From Enoplosus armatus (taxonomy: Eukaryota > Chordata > Actinopteri > Centrarchiformes > Enoplosidae), in NCBI RefSeq assembly GCF_043641665.1, contig NC_092181.1, positions 7,309,918-7,373,917 on the forward strand: a DNA stretch of 64,000 bases. Reading direction: 5' to 3'. The notes below the pieces were generated by a model. It saw only the letters and a program-made list of their open reading frames with translations. It ran no database searches and was not told where the DNA came from. Shown here piece by piece: positions 50,001-59,639 of this stretch (its first letter is position 1; each line of letters opens with the position of its first letter). The position numbers were made by a program, and so were the translations under genes.

Positions 50001-53000
50001 GTAAGTAAGGTCCTACATTTCCCAGAATGAATTTCAACAGCACACTGAGAATGGGCCTGAACATACATTAATAAATGACCCAGAAATGCAAGATACATTA
50101 TCAGCAGCTAGTGTTTCAGGGTGGATTACTTCCCTGTAGCAGCTCAGTGGCCTTCTGTACAAGCCTATGGTAATGCAGGTGTGATTGGGTGATTATGTAC
50201 TGTATGTATTAAGCTGGATTCTGCTAAAAAAAAAGAAAAAAAGAAAGAAAGTGCACTCTCATTTAACCAGAACTGAATGAACAAAGCTGAAAAAAAAAGA
50301 CTGATGTTCCCATACATGAGGTCTGAACATGTACCATGACTGAGACACATATGTTGCCAAATCAAAATAAGCATTTTTTTCAGGGAACAATTCAGGGAAT
50401 CTCTCTCTAAAACACACTAGTGTGTCATTTGAATAATCACTTTTGACTCACCAAGTACCTAGAAGATCTCTCCGCCTGATAAAAGTGGATACTGACATTT
50501 ATTCAATAACAGGTGGTCACGTCAGAAAGCCTTTCTGGTCAACAATATGTTAGAAAAACAAACCCCATCCAGTGTCATACTGCATGTCACATCCACCAGC
50601 ACATCAGCAGGGCCAGTGTGACAAAACTCACGGGGGTCTAAGCTTGGGCATAACCCTGGCCTTTCACTGTACCGCCGGTGACTCACTTTTAAGCAGTGTA
50701 CATCACCATGGTAACATGGGCTTACTCTGGAGCAGGTTAAGATCAGTCTATTGAATCCATGTAGAGAGCTCAACCCCTCATGATTCATCTGTGTGGAAAA
50801 ATGGCATCACTGCTGCATTCAGGTCAGATGAGTGAGAAAACGCATTGAAACAACTGCAAGGAGAAAGAGTTCTACGTAACTGGTAGTATGAAGGGCAACA
50901 GTGATTTATTATAGAAGAGATACGTGTTTGTAGCATTTCTGGGACACTTGCCCTCTCTGGCTATAAAATATTGCTTCCAAGAAGTAGCAGGTATCTTACA
51001 AAACATTATTTGAATATCAATAATGAATGAATTTTAGTCTTGCGCTGACATTTTGACATGAGTGACTGAAGCAATAGAATGCACCCACATTCCCATTACC
51101 TCAGCATGAGGCCAGCTTCGTGGATAGAAAATCTTTTCACATCTGCAGTGTGGTGACACAGTACTGCATCAAAAGGCACTGATAAGACTATTAACTTACA
51201 TATTTACACCGTCTGCAGCTCAATCTCTACAGCCTCTAAGCAACAATGATAGTTTTCATTCTTACAGTGGTTTGTATTAATGTTTTTGATTTAGTGTTTT
51301 TTTTTTGAGAGATCACACATTTTCCTCAAATCTCCACACTTACTGTCTATAATAGTGTGCTGAAAGCAGCATATTTTTACATAATCCTACAATCAACCAA
51401 ATTATGCTCTTGTTTGTTGTAGATTATTTTAAGTCATTGCTTGTTTTATATTGTAGTTGCGTGCCACTGCAACAACCTAATTTCCTAACGGAGATCAACT
51501 TTATCTTATCTCATATTTAACAGGTACTAAGTGGCGGGGGGGTTTTTTGTAAACAAAGTCATGTTTACATTCAGTGTTTCTCACCAAAACACACTGTGTG
51601 TATCCCTGAGGATATAATCAACGTGTTCAATGCATTTATTTCCACATAAAACACTTGCAAAGCCGATTTTCGGAAGAATTGACACCCCGGTTTGCTAGCT
51701 AGCAGTCTTCTTCCTGCGCATTGCTACATATCTTTGCACATTAACGCCAACCAACTGTCCAAATTGAGTTAAGAACAGAATCAGACTTTTGATATCATAC
51801 CATATAAATGATAATATCATAGAAAACAGAGGACTAGAAAACAGAGGTAAAGACCAAACTGCAGGGATTGCACTCTGGCTAGTTAAGGTTAGCTGGTGAG
51901 ATGGCCTTAGCTAAAGCTACTTTACCCACTTACTCATGGTTCCAGGTATTGAAAAGTGTAATAAATTATATATTAAACTTATTAGTTCAAATGGACAAAC
52001 AGGGTGAAAAAACTGCTTTGAAGCACTACCAGCGGTTAAAACCTCCACAGGGTATCTTCAAATCACTTGATCTGGATCTGGATATTTGTTACAAACTCCA
52101 CTCATTTAATTTGACAGGTTTCTTGGACATGTTAGCTGGGACTGACATTGTTTGAAAGTGGTAATTCAGCTGGTGCAATGATACGCTGACTATGTTAGAA
52201 TTCATTTTCTTGACACTCTCAGACATTCTTTAAACGTTTTCCTTCTTCTGTGGTGTCGCAGCCTGTTATCAAAGTTGTTGTTGCTGTTTTTTTGGCTAAG
52301 AAGCTACTGTACTTAATACTATAGTGGTATCACCTTGAGATGCCACTATAACTCGCATGAATGTATGTGCGTATAATACTGTATCCACAAGAGACAGAGA
52401 TGAGAGGGAAAAGGAGAAAGACTGGAGGAAAATAACAGAGATCCTGGTCTATTCTGTGATCTGCACAAAGAAACACACAGACACACTCCCACACACACAG
52501 TGGGTGCGTCTGTTGCTAGCTAGTTTACAGCTAACGTCTGTACAGTTGGCACAGTACTTTGGCTGCTTGGGGCAAATAAACACAAACGGTCCAGCAGTCA
52601 AATTCACATGAATGACGTGAGGTGGAAATTTGCTTTGTTTTCTGACTGAAAACACTTTTACAATTTAGAGATCTAATTTGAAAGCTTAAATAAGGCTTAA
52701 ATCCAGAAAAGAGACTTGAACTTATTTTCTTAGTGTGTGGAGTTTACATAAGAACTGTAGACTTCAGCTTTAGCAACAAGTCAGACTCTTCCTCTTCCTA
52801 GACGTCTTCCCAAAGTGAGCAATCAAACAAAAAGGGCATTGCTCAGGGACAGGACCAAGACCCAAGAACCCCTCGGACACAATTACAGAGTATGTTGGAG
52901 ATCTTGGTGCAAAGACAAGAGCCAGTTGAGCTCTTGAGCTGTAATGTAATGCACCATGTATGGAGGGCACCAGTCAACACCATCCCTTTGGTTTCACTTT

Positions 53001-55388
53001 GGAGACCGGAGGTACAGAAAACAAATCATGCCAGTGCTTAGTGTGAACATGTTTTGTCTAACAGCACAAAAGTCTCCAAGACCTGTGAACAAAGCGTTCA
53101 GCTAACAGCGTCTCCTTTTTAGCCGGCACTGACCATCGCTTTCACAAATGTTTCAGGAAAGAAACGAGACATCCCTACTTGTTGTGTTGTGTGTTTTTCA
53201 TTCGCTGACATTTCCATGGCAATAAGTCGGCAGCCAGCGGTAGCGGTCATGGACAGATTTTGGTAATCAGCGGTACATGAGTCAGTTATGTTTACATCGA
53301 ATCAAATGATGCATCTCACTCCGATTAGGACAACAGTTCCGTTTAGCTGTTCACATGCCTATTCCGTGGTAGATCTCAAACGGCCTGCTTTACCATTTGG
53401 GATCTGTGGATCTGTCAATCCTCATCAAAGCCTCCCGGCTGCTCAACTTCTCCGTGTGAAGAGCTTATCCTCAGATAAGGCAATCTGACAGATTGAAATA
53501 TTCGCGTTCGTAAAGCACATCAAACACCTCATCGCGTACTCCCTGCACTTTAACCTTTTATGTGCCACATGTGTGCCGCCTGGCCGAGTCATGCAAAGGC
53601 AGAGCAAGTAATTGCCTTCACAGAACACATCATACATTCATTCTTTCCTCACGCTATCAAACCCCATCGGCTCCCCTGTTCAAGAAATTCAATCTGTTAT
53701 CCATTTACAACGTTAATATCTATCAAACGTGTATCTTTATGTAATGTAATGTATTTCACAACTTCTTTTTTAATGAACTCTGACATCCACTCATACCCAA
53801 CCAGACAAGCAAAGGATATTCATCTTCCCGACAATATGCCATGAAATACTGAGGACACTTTGGAATACCAGTCCCCTCACCATCAAAACATGTCCATCAC
53901 TGCCAGTGTTTACGTCTAACATGAAAAAACACCTGTGCCATAGTTAATGCGCTTAGTTAATGTGTGTGTTTACGTTTGTTTTATATACTACTGTTATTGC
54001 TATAACTACTAATTTTCTTTCTTTTTTTATCTTCTTGTGAAAAGCAAAGTATTGGGATAAAGTGTAAATTACTACTATTTGTTATATAAGTTATAAGTTA
54101 TTACTATGGGCTATGTTTTGTTTTTTTTTGCTTTTACCACCCACTTGGTCCTAATAAACTAAACTAAACTGCCTCTCTTGCTGCACCACTATATAAAACC
54201 TGAAGAAGCCGTGAAGACAATGCCCTACCATTAAATAAAGATTTCCCCCCAGCTGGCCAATGAGTGAAGAGGAGCATGTAAATTGCAGAAAAACAATGCA
54301 GAACATTTATCCAGTTCAAAACGGAACAGTAAATGCAAAGAGTGACGGAGAAGAAGCAGGTCAATAATGGTAAGAAAAGATGATGACAACATAATCACAA
54401 CATCCTCTGTTCGGGTCTGGCCAGGAACCTTTGTCTCTTTCCCCCTCATATTCTGTCAGCGCCTTTTTACTCTAATAAAGTTAGGAAATGCCAAAAATGC
54501 CCACATGGAAACAACTGAGACATGTCAAGGAGCCTGCAACTCACTAAGTATTTTAACTGTATACTCAGCATGCTGTTTAGAAAAATATTTTGCGTGGGAG
54601 CCTTTATGTCCTCTAAAGCTCTTTGGAAAGAGGATGTTCCAGGCCCTCAGGAAACAGCCTCAACATCGCTCACAGTCACACCAGCAGGATGAATCTTTAA
54701 AGGTGTGTCAAGCCACTTTTGCTGCTGGCAAACAACCTGAGCTCTATAATTCAGCAGGGGGGAACTGGGAAGCATGTCCTCCGTAGAGATAGGAGAACGA
54801 CAGAGGAGAAACATGACAGTCAACGAGCAAGGAGATAAAGGACAGCAGCAGCGAGAGACAAACAGAAAACAATGCTAGATACACTGAAGAGTAAGAGAGA
54901 GTGAGGGAAAAACAGGCAGAGGATCAGCGGGAGCTGATGTAGAGGGGACTCTGACTCGCTGAGCTAATTGCTGTGATGGATCGGCCTTATTCCCCTGAGC
55001 ATGGAGCTCCTGCTCCTGCAATAACACAACAGGATGACTTTGCCAATCTGCACGTTAGGCAGTTATGAAAGAACTTTGCCACCATCTGCAACTGTTAATA
55101 CAGTTGTTGTCATTGTGTTGGGGAAGGCAGCAGCAGCCCACTCAGAGCTAATATTGTAATATGGCAGGATTGATTTCTCAGAGGAAATCATTCTAGGAGC
55201 TCTCCGGGTCAATGTTGCATTTGATTAGTGGAGGTCTATTGTCGAGGTATTAGGCAGTCATCTTCCTTTTTTCTGATTTGATTAATTCATCAGCTGTATT
55301 AGTGTATGGCCACGCTTACTTGCTTGCATCTGGCACGTGGGGAGGAGCCAGGAGGTTACCCACGTGAAGTGAGTCAAGCATGAGCAAA

Positions 55389-55455
<67 letters not shown>

Positions 55456-56165
55456 CTACTCGCTGCAGAAAGCGTGGCGAGCAACCCTCGCATTAATCAA
55501 TACTACTCTGAACGAGGCTCAACTTGCAGCCACACGCATGCGCGCGCACACACCACATTTCTCACAGGGAAGCCCTGATTAAGTCATAGCAGCCTCCTTT
55601 CTTAAAATGTGTTGAATCGGAGCTGAGCCGAGCGGAGAGGAGAGGATCTTTAATAACGGAGGAGGGCAGTCTCCGGGGAAAGACCCCTGGAGAGAGAGCA
55701 GTCACATGTACAGGATACCCAGACCACTAGCTGTCTAAACACACAGCCAATGCTACTGCACACAGAGCTGCACGGGGGGTTACATTAACCCCCTGTGTTT
55801 GGTAGAATGACCGTAAGAAAATAGAAGCATCTGGACTGCGGTGGTGTGTGTATGTGTATGAAGCTGATGGAGGAGGAAGACAGGAGTATGTGTACGTGCA
55901 TGGACGTGTGCTAAAAAGTACAATTTCATCAGCTTTACTGCAGCTGAAAACTACGGTATGACTAATCTCCCCACTGCTCAGACATCTTCAAAAGTAATGG
56001 ATTTTTCTTATTTTCCACCATAAACGCAGGGCATCAAAGTACAATGCGGCCGAGTGCCCTGAATTAGTGCAGCAAAGTCATTAAAATGAACAAGTCTTGT
56101 TTTCCATGATAAAAGGAAGGTCAAGAGCAGGACAGAGCTCTTTTTGCTTGTATTCACCTCCCCAA

Positions 56166-56230
<65 letters not shown>

Positions 56231-56593
56231 TCGCCACTCACAACCACACATACTCTATGCAAACTCACCACCTCTTTTCTAGCCAGGAAACTCTATTTGA
56301 CATTTTCGGTAATTTGTGAACCTCAAGGGGGCAGAGGCAGAGAGAAAATAGGCAACAAAGATGTAACCGTGCTCAACCATTACGACCAGCCACTGCCTGT
56401 GCCCCCCCATCTTTTTCCCTTAACTGAAAAATGACAGTGATGGAGAGGGGGTGGGGGGACTAAACGCTTATCTGAATCAATAGGAGCGGCAGGATCCTCA
56501 CAATTAAAATCAAGGAGGGAGACGTAATGACGGGTATGATGGCTTGTTTCATGTGTGGCTGGGAGGGGAAAAATAAGCAAACAAGGGCCCTTT

Positions 56594-56632
<39 letters not shown>

Positions 56633-59600
56633 TTCTGACTGTCTCTCTCCCGTCTCATCTTTCGAGCACTTGATCAGCAGGCCTCTAATTTCAGGGCAAC
56701 AATCAGTGCCGCCGTGCTGCATCCTCCCAACGCAGAGCTCATGTTGGGATACTTCCTCATCAGCCAGGCTTTTGCTCCACACTGTGGCTGGCAAGCTGTG
56801 GAAATACACACACACACACACACACACACATCTGTTGTGCACAAATACTACATGATCACATAGAAAACTAGTCAACACGTTGAGAAGCTCAAAGTCGAGA
56901 TGAAACTGCGATGTATTTCCGACAGGACAGACAGGCGGGACATACCACTGGGAGGAATTCGATTTGGACACCAGGAGACACACCGACGTACCTTGCTGTT
57001 AGCTAGCTAACTAATGAATGATAGCTCTCTGCCACTATAAGTTGAAGATTGATTGACTGGGTAGTTGTCATGATATTAATAGTTGAAGTTGGTTGGCTTC
57101 AAGCTTACGTAAGCACACGTCATATTTTGTTTTACAGGGAGAAAACATGATTGGATTTTTAAATAAGTAATACAAAGAAATGTATTTTTTTGTATTTCTT
57201 TTGGCATATATTGATTAAATATGCAGGCTATCTGTGGCACACTGAAATAACAGCTGCAGCCTACTGGATTTGGGACACAGTTTTCACCAGCTTGATCCGT
57301 GATATGAATGAAAGTTTAACTGGAGAATGGGACTCCTGAAATTTACACGCGATCAGCTGATCGTTTTATACGAGAAGAAGTATCACTTTGTTGGTGTTGT
57401 GGGAACGACTGGCGTCTGGCTAAACAGAGTGAACCCCCCCCCCAGAGATATCGTCTTTTGTATTCCTCGCACTCTTCTTCCTTCTTCAAAACCTGGTGCC
57501 TACGCTACCCAAAATGCAGCTCAACCACAACAGTTTGGCCAGAGACTTGGGTGTGTTATGCTCGTAACGGCTAATGTAGCCTTCAGCTGCTGGCCTCAAG
57601 CACAGATGAGGAGTGGACTACAGAGGTCTGTTAGGCTCACCTCTTTCTAACTCCACACCCCCTGATTTGTTTTGTATTTTTTGAGACTTGTAGTCTTCAG
57701 CCCCAACCCATGCTGACTGAAGGAGGACATTTAGCAGACTTCACACAGCTCAGGCTTTATATAACTTTTTTCACATTTGCAGTAGTACTCCACAACACCT
57801 GTAAACAGACTTTGATGTGTATAATAGGTGGACTTTGATTCTTTCAGGTTAGAGAAACATCATGGTTATGGTTAAAAAAAATGACAAAGAACTGTGACAG
57901 GACGCAAACTGCGGTCCCCCGCATGAAAGTCGGACATGTTACCCCTCTACACCCTCACTCTCTGCCTCACATAAAGCCCAACATAAAGGGCACACTTCAT
58001 CCTGCATTGGCACTGAATGAACGTAATACCTCTGGATACCAGGCTGTTTCAATTAGAAGACCTTTAGACGGTTCAACCTCGGGCTCTGGAAATTTTTTTT
58101 ACGATTCTCTCATATTTTACAGACTGACAGTTTTTTGATAATGAAAAACATTAGTTGCAGAGCTAAACATAACCTACAAAATGCACCTGCTCCCAGCTCC
58201 TTCCCTTCATACATCCACCACCTTGGTAAAAAATGCAGATTCTTCACTCTCAAAGGTCAGAAGGAAGAATGACTCACTAACTAGGGTATGTTTTATGTAT
58301 CTCATACCAGGGGCAGGAGCAGAAATCACCAGAGTGGGCCAAGACTTTCAGAACATAGAGGTTTTTTAGCAAAAGAACCTTGCAGTCCTCAGGAGGGTGG
58401 CAGGGGCTGAAGCACACTGGGGCAGGTGCTTTAAATTTAGCATGAGAGGAGGAAAGAGCAGCTACTGTATAATAAGCAGGATGAGAGAATAAGCTGAACT
58501 TTGACCTTGGCTCCCTTTATAGATGACAGCGGCGACCTTGGGAGGGTGAGAAAGGAGATTGATGACAGCCATTTTGCTTAATGAGCTCACGAGTGAACCC
58601 CCCCTCCCTCTGAGGGGAGGCCAACAGTCTCCCGTTCAAGGTAAAAAAACAAAAAACCAATGTGATCTGCAGCGAAGTCACCTCTCTCCATCCTGCCTCG
58701 TAAACATCAATTATAACGGGAGTGAGCATCAAATCTCCTTCCATCTACTTCTAAAAATAGCTGCAGATATGGGTGATGGTGAGAGTCCATGCATGCGTAA
58801 GGACTGGTCCAATGAGAAACAGGCTGGATTACGCCATAAGACACGGTTTCAGGTGTCGTGAAGGCATTTTTAAGTTTTAAGGTCACCTACAGCGGGTTGA
58901 TTTGAATGGATTGAGTGATCTCAAACTTTACAAACAGGAAGCCACACAGAACTCCTTCAGCATCCTCACACACTATCCTTGAGTGCCTCAAACAGAAGTT
59001 GCTGGTTGATGATAAGATAAAAAGGTTGCCATGGAAACAGGGATTTTTTTTTCTTTCTCTGAGATGCGGCCACCATGGGGAGAAAACGTGAGGGAAACAC
59101 AGAGGAAGGGAATGGGAGAGATGAAGAAAAAGATGAAGAGAGAGCTGGTGCGAGACGGAGAGGGAAAGCTAGGTGGAGGGAGTGAGGATGAAACCTGCAG
59201 GATCCTAAAATAAAAAGGTATGACGGAGAACAAGAGTGAAAACAGCTGAGGCAGCCAGAATGTCACCGCCTGCTGTAGCCTGTGCTCATGGGAAATCATC
59301 TGACCTCACAATCTGGGTTACCCCACATCAGGAAGAGAGAAATAGGGGGGGACCAGAGAGGGTAGAAAATACAGAATATGTGGGGTGTGGGGTGATCATT
59401 TGTTTCCCACTTTTGCTTGTTTTTTTCCATCTAGCTCTCTCTGTTCTGGGGGGGGTGGGGGGGGGGGGGGGGGCACTTGTCCTCTTTCTTTCATCCGGTC
59501 TCTGTCTTACCTGGAGGAGTGCAGTTTTTAGATCCTTCACTCTGCATTTCCTCTAGGCTGTTGTTGTCCATTTCCTGCAGTAGCCTCCTCCCTCCCCACC

Positions 59601-59639
59601 TCTCCTGGTCTGCGCTGCTGTGGCCGGAGATGTCGAAAC
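21906..59639 (-). CDS. slc24a3: slc24a3 (NCKX3), K+-dependent Na+/Ca2+ exchanger 3; exons 2-17, 5' end outside window
   Basis: Plasma-membrane antiporter that uses the inward Na+ and outward K+ gradients to expel Ca2+ (4 Na+ for 1 Ca2+ plus 1 K+ in the family). Sixteen exons on the minus strand join in phase: 59639-59511, 36240-36164, 31773-31699, 30906-30822, 30177-30074, 28659-28585, 27277-27252, 27150-27097, 26991-26858, 25733-25573, 25017-24747, 24655-24489, 23782-23668, 23465-23353, 23000-22935, 22058-21906. They give 600 residues plus stop; the family is about 640, so roughly 40-50 N-terminal residues (exon 1 with start and anchor) are missing. Alpha-1 has [10 protein letters not shown] (Glu115 of the in-window numbering). 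Alpha-2 has GTSVPD (Asp480) and GSNVFD (Asp507), 27 residues apart as for the two key Asp residues of NCKX2. NCKX3 rather than NCKX4 is indicated by the loop run [13 protein letters not shown], by [16 protein letters not shown], and by the NCTPPALHEFP segment. NCKX1/2 have different C-termini. All introns are GT-AG. Confidence 0.96.
22059..22934 (-). other. slc24a3 intron 16
   Basis: 876 nt; contains the MITE-like element at 22538-22744 and a 10-C run near 22861-22870. Nothing else recognised. Confidence 0.85.
22538..22744. mobile_element. MITE-like element in intron 16
   Basis: 207 bp bounded by TTAAAGG and CCTTTAA, with the inverted similarity extending through a TGTG.AG motif. The interior on the minus strand (TTGTAAACAAACAAAGGTT, ATGTTTACATCCAGTGTTGC) aligns with 51535-51740, so at least two copies are in the window. 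No coding capacity. Confidence 0.55.
22935..23000 (-). CDS. slc24a3: slc24a3 exon 16
   Basis: 66 nt, 22 codons, phase 0. It encodes [20 protein letters not shown] and then FT, a membrane span nearly identical to mammalian NCKX3 ([20 protein letters not shown]) and different from NCKX4 (SVVLLLGSVALT). Acceptor ccgcag, donor gtgagt. Confidence 0.96.
23001..23352 (-). other. slc24a3 intron 15
   Basis: 352 nt, GT-AG. I see nothing notable in it. Confidence 0.9.
23353..23465 (-). CDS. slc24a3: slc24a3 exon 15 (alpha-2 repeat, second half)
   Basis: 113 nt, acceptor gcctcag and donor gtgagt. After completing the Gly codon it encodes [20 protein letters not shown] then [17 protein letters not shown]. 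The Asp of SNVFD corresponds to Asp575 of NCKX2, the residue tied to K+ dependence, so K+-coupled exchange is expected. Confidence 0.97.
23631..23665. repeat. (TG)n microsatellite abutting exon 14 donor
   Basis: 35 bp of pure TG on the plus strand, reading (CA)n on the slc24a3 transcript strand from intron position +3 of the exon 14 donor (CAAG|GTACACAC). Confidence 0.95.
23668..23782 (-). CDS. slc24a3: slc24a3 exon 14 (alpha-2 repeat, first half)
   Basis: 115 nt, acceptor tttcag and donor gtacac. It encodes [20 protein letters not shown] then [26 protein letters not shown] contains the Asp equivalent to Asp548 of NCKX2. The donor runs straight into a (CA)17 tract from intron position +3. 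Confidence 0.97.
23783..24488 (-). other. slc24a3 intron 13
   Basis: 706 nt, GT-AG, with a G-rich run near 24026-24039. No other feature seen. Confidence 0.85.
24489..24655 (-). CDS. slc24a3: slc24a3 exon 13 (first span of C-terminal cluster)
   Basis: 167 nt, acceptor gtccccag and donor gtcagt. It encodes [40 protein letters not shown] and [15 protein letters not shown]. WPLSxxLxFTVPNC and RWExWFMVxF match the NCKX3/4 family. The preceding intron is only 91 nt. Confidence 0.95.
24747..25017 (-). CDS. slc24a3: slc24a3 exon 12 (acidic loop)
   Basis: 271 nt, the longest coding exon, acceptor cttccag and donor gtacag. It begins RQRLIN and passes through a variable Arg/Gly-rich stretch. It then carries the acidic run [17 protein letters not shown] followed by alternating Glu/Gly. 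The NCKX3 loop has a near-identical [13 protein letters not shown] run, which is the strongest single indicator for NCKX3. The tract is a codon-level near-repeat (GAA/GAG-AAT/AAC) and so likely to vary in length. Confidence 0.95.
25018..25572 (-). other. slc24a3 intron 11
   Basis: 555 nt, GT-AG; AT-rich, no recognised element. Confidence 0.85.
25573..25733 (-). CDS. slc24a3: slc24a3 exon 11 (cytosolic loop)
   Basis: 161 nt, acceptor ctctag and donor gtacat. It encodes [20 protein letters not shown], then [20 protein letters not shown] and [14 protein letters not shown]. The [18 protein letters not shown] and SRMLINE blocks are near-invariant in NCKX3. Confidence 0.96.
25734..26857 (-). other. 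slc24a3 intron 10
   Basis: 1124 nt, GT-AG. The 26140-26660 stretch is of higher complexity and may be an old repeat, but I could not place it. No exon supported. Confidence 0.75.
26858..26991 (-). CDS. slc24a3: slc24a3 exon 10 (start of cytosolic loop)
   Basis: 134 nt, acceptor ttgccag and donor gtaacg. It encodes [19 protein letters not shown], then [20 protein letters not shown] and AVLLKK. The basic RRKK stretch follows the last span of the first cluster (positive-inside), and CDATxVLLKK is characteristic of NCKX3/4. The loop is where regulation and isoform differences occur in the family. Confidence 0.95.
27097..27150 (-). CDS. slc24a3: slc24a3 exon 9
   Basis: 54 nt, acceptor tgcgcag and donor gtgagt. 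It completes Trp and encodes [17 protein letters not shown], a membrane span ending the N-terminal cluster. It sits only 101 nt downstream of exon 8 and 105 nt upstream of exon 10. Confidence 0.94.
27252..27277 (-). CDS. slc24a3: slc24a3 exon 8 (26-nt microexon)
   Basis: Only 26 nt: it encodes FIYDEKVC plus two bases of the Trp completed by exon 9 (VCWWESL; mammals have VSWWESL). Acceptor ccttgtag, donor gtgcgt. Alternative donor positions break either the frame or the WWESL motif. Because 26 is not a multiple of three, skipping it would shift the frame. Confidence 0.92.
27278..28584 (-). other. slc24a3 intron 7
   Basis: 1307 nt, GT-AG; AT-rich with no recognised element. Confidence 0.85.
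28585..28659 (-). CDS. slc24a3: slc24a3 exon 7
   Basis: 75 nt, 25 codons, phase 0. It encodes [20 protein letters not shown] and then [14 protein letters not shown] is the conserved NCKX motif leading into the next membrane span. Acceptor ttcgcag, donor gtaaga. The first residues are more divergent than in mammals. Confidence 0.94.
28660..30073 (-). other. slc24a3 intron 6
   Basis: 1414 nt, GT-AG. No recognised mobile element or exon. Confidence 0.85.
30074..30177 (-). CDS. slc24a3: slc24a3 exon 6 (alpha-1 repeat, second half)
   Basis: 104 nt, acceptor ctccccag and donor gtatga. It encodes [20 protein letters not shown] followed by [35 protein letters not shown] is the highly conserved second helix of alpha-1. 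It ends at a codon boundary. Confidence 0.97.
30178..30821 (-). other. slc24a3 intron 5
   Basis: 644 nt, GT-AG. A short imperfect CA/CG run (30199-30225) lies just upstream of the exon 6 acceptor on the transcript. Confidence 0.85.
30822..30906 (-). CDS. slc24a3: slc24a3 exon 5 (alpha-1 repeat, first half)
   Basis: 85 nt, acceptor ctggcag and donor gtactc. It encodes [20 protein letters not shown] followed by [18 protein letters not shown] is the alpha-1 cation-binding signature; its Glu corresponds to Glu188 of NCKX2, which is required for transport. The last base starts the Gly codon completed in exon 6. Confidence 0.97.
30907..31698 (-). other. slc24a3 intron 4
   Basis: 792 nt, GT-AG; AT-rich, no recognised element. 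Confidence 0.85.
31699..31773 (-). CDS. slc24a3: slc24a3 exon 4
   Basis: 75 nt, exactly 25 codons, phase 0 on both sides. It encodes [20 protein letters not shown] and then EKLCE, the end of the first membrane helix and the conserved [10 protein letters not shown] motif before alpha-1. The acceptor polypyrimidine tract is an uninterrupted (CT)n run; the donor is gtacga. Confidence 0.95.
31779..31796. repeat. (GA)n tract forming the exon 4 acceptor pyrimidine tract
   Basis: Plus-strand GAGAGA run that reads (CT)n on the transcript directly before the cag acceptor of exon 4. Confidence 0.9.
32420..32935 (-). mobile_element. decayed LINE reverse-transcriptase fragment (L2/CR1-like)
   Basis: Minus-strand translation at about 32835-32885 gives [18 protein letters not shown], the fingers/palm motif of non-LTR reverse transcriptases. 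It is followed downstream by FADGTHFIL (a decayed FADD active site, with Asp to Gly) and [20 protein letters not shown], in the family order WF..NKLSLN..KTK. Near 32430 [10 protein letters not shown] resembles the C-terminal ISVKGVNLWN motif. Stops and frameshifts interrupt it. Ends are approximate; L2 or CR1 clade is my estimate from motif wording. Confidence 0.75.
36084..36139. repeat. (CA)28 microsatellite next to exon 3 donor
   Basis: 56 bp of uninterrupted AC. On the slc24a3 transcript strand this is (TG)28 beginning about 25 nt after the exon 3 donor. Confidence 0.95.
36164..36240 (-). CDS. slc24a3: slc24a3 exon 3
   Basis: 77 nt, acceptor ttccag and donor gtaagt. It encodes [14 protein letters not shown] followed by the start of the first membrane segment (ALHVLC). 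HEFPTD/ND and LHVLC are strongly conserved in NCKX3/4. A (TG)28 tract on the transcript strand starts about 25 nt into the following intron. Confidence 0.95.
36675..36711. repeat. (GA)n microsatellite
   Basis: About 37 bp of pure GA in intron 2. The Ser/Leu- and Arg/Glu-rich frames over it are artefacts. Confidence 0.9.
37655..38010. mobile_element. dispersed teleost repeat (gene-desert type)
   Basis: Runs from GCTAACACACTCACAATG-like sequence through ATGATGGCGCTAGATGAAAA, AAGGATCACCAAAGTTATTG and CATTGCCATCCCTAAAGC. This order matches a very common dispersed repeat in percomorph genomes (GATGGCGCTAGA..GGATCACCAAAGT..GACATTGCCATCCCTA). No coding capacity; class unresolved. Confidence 0.6.
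38985..39115. mobile_element. tRNA-like SINE fragment
   Basis: Contains GGCTCGGGAGGTAGAGCGGG (A-box-like) and GGCGGTCCGATCCCC (B-box-like, close to GGTTCGATCCC), then AGGACACTGAACCC and CAGCACCTTTGCATAG. It shares the body with 1252-1522 and keeps the tRNA-like head better. 3' truncated. Confidence 0.6.
40862..41370. mobile_element. MITE-like element with TTAA end, copy B (inverted)
   Basis: About 509 bp. The right end CTGCCTACCCCAGCTTTAA is an intact terminal repeat; the left end TTGAAATCCCAGGCATAGGC is a mutated version. Its reverse complement aligns along the full length with 3728-4233, for example TTTCAGTATATTGTAATTCA, CTAGACTTCTGCACCTCCTC and TTGGCTGTTAACCCTAACCT, with estimated 85-90% identity by eye. 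No transposase. Confidence 0.8.
43013..43050. repeat. (CA)n microsatellite
   Basis: About 38 bp of near-pure CA in intron 2, with weaker CA-rich flanks. Confidence 0.9.
44018..44049. repeat. (AAC)n microsatellite
   Basis: About ten uninterrupted CAA/AAC trinucleotides; the Asn-rich frame over it is an artefact. Confidence 0.9.
47203..47252. repeat. (AT)n / TAATATA palindromic tract
   Basis: AT dinucleotide run followed by ATAATATA-type units, about 50 bp of pure A/T, able to form hairpins or a cruciform. Confidence 0.9.
47690..47925. promoter_or_regulatory. candidate conserved non-coding block in intron 2
   Basis: A complex, repeat-free stretch with homeodomain/POU-like words: ATTAGCAGATCAG, TTAATGAATTCA, ATTTATGAATCC, ATGATTTTGCAT, CTAATTATGCAC. 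Frames are not consistently open and no splice sites fit. The call is by sequence texture only. Confidence 0.25.
51535..51740. mobile_element. decayed MITE-like copy related to 22538-22744
   Basis: TTTTTTGTAAACAAAGTCAT, GTTTACATTCAGTGTTTCTC and CACACTGTGTGTAT align with the reverse complement of the intron 16 element. The terminal repeats are not clear, so boundaries are approximate. Confidence 0.45.
55388..55453. repeat. (CA)n microsatellite, about 65 bp
   Basis: Uninterrupted CA run in intron 2, the longest in the window. Confidence 0.95.
56168..56228. repeat. (CA)n microsatellite, about 60 bp
   Basis: Uninterrupted CA run in intron 2; overlapping His/Thr- or Cys/Val-rich frames are artefacts. 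Confidence 0.95.
56599..56628. repeat. (CT)n microsatellite
   Basis: About 30 bp of CT repeat in intron 2, within a longer pyrimidine-rich stretch. Confidence 0.9.
59448..59473. repeat. G8-T-G17 homopolymer tract
   Basis: On the slc24a3 transcript strand this is a C17-A-C8 tract starting about 38 nt after the exon 2 donor. Confidence 0.9.
59511..59639 (-). CDS. slc24a3: slc24a3 exon 2 (extracellular N-terminal segment)
   Basis: 129 nt with the acceptor in ...ttccag and donor gtaaga. It begins with the last two bases of a split codon and ends with the first base of the next. The 42 whole codons include [11 protein letters not shown] and SKNCTPP. NNS (residue 25) and NCT (residue 38) are N-glycosylation sequons, as expected for the extracellular segment before the first membrane span. 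The frame joins exactly to exon 3 to give NCTPPALHEFP, which matches the NCKX3 pattern NCTEPALHEFP. The divergence upstream of NCT is normal for this segment. It is flanked by long introns on both sides. Confidence 0.9.

Larger units (their letters stand above)
36241..59510 (-). other. slc24a3 intron 2 (23.3 kb)
   Basis: Largest intron in the window. Besides the separately listed elements it holds a CpG-containing block at 40480-40720 and another near 43250-43350, G/T homopolymers at 44487-44499 and 44623-44645, several short CA runs (43013-43050, 49095-49120) and AT-rich DNA. I found no nested gene with convincing structure on either strand. Confidence 0.8.
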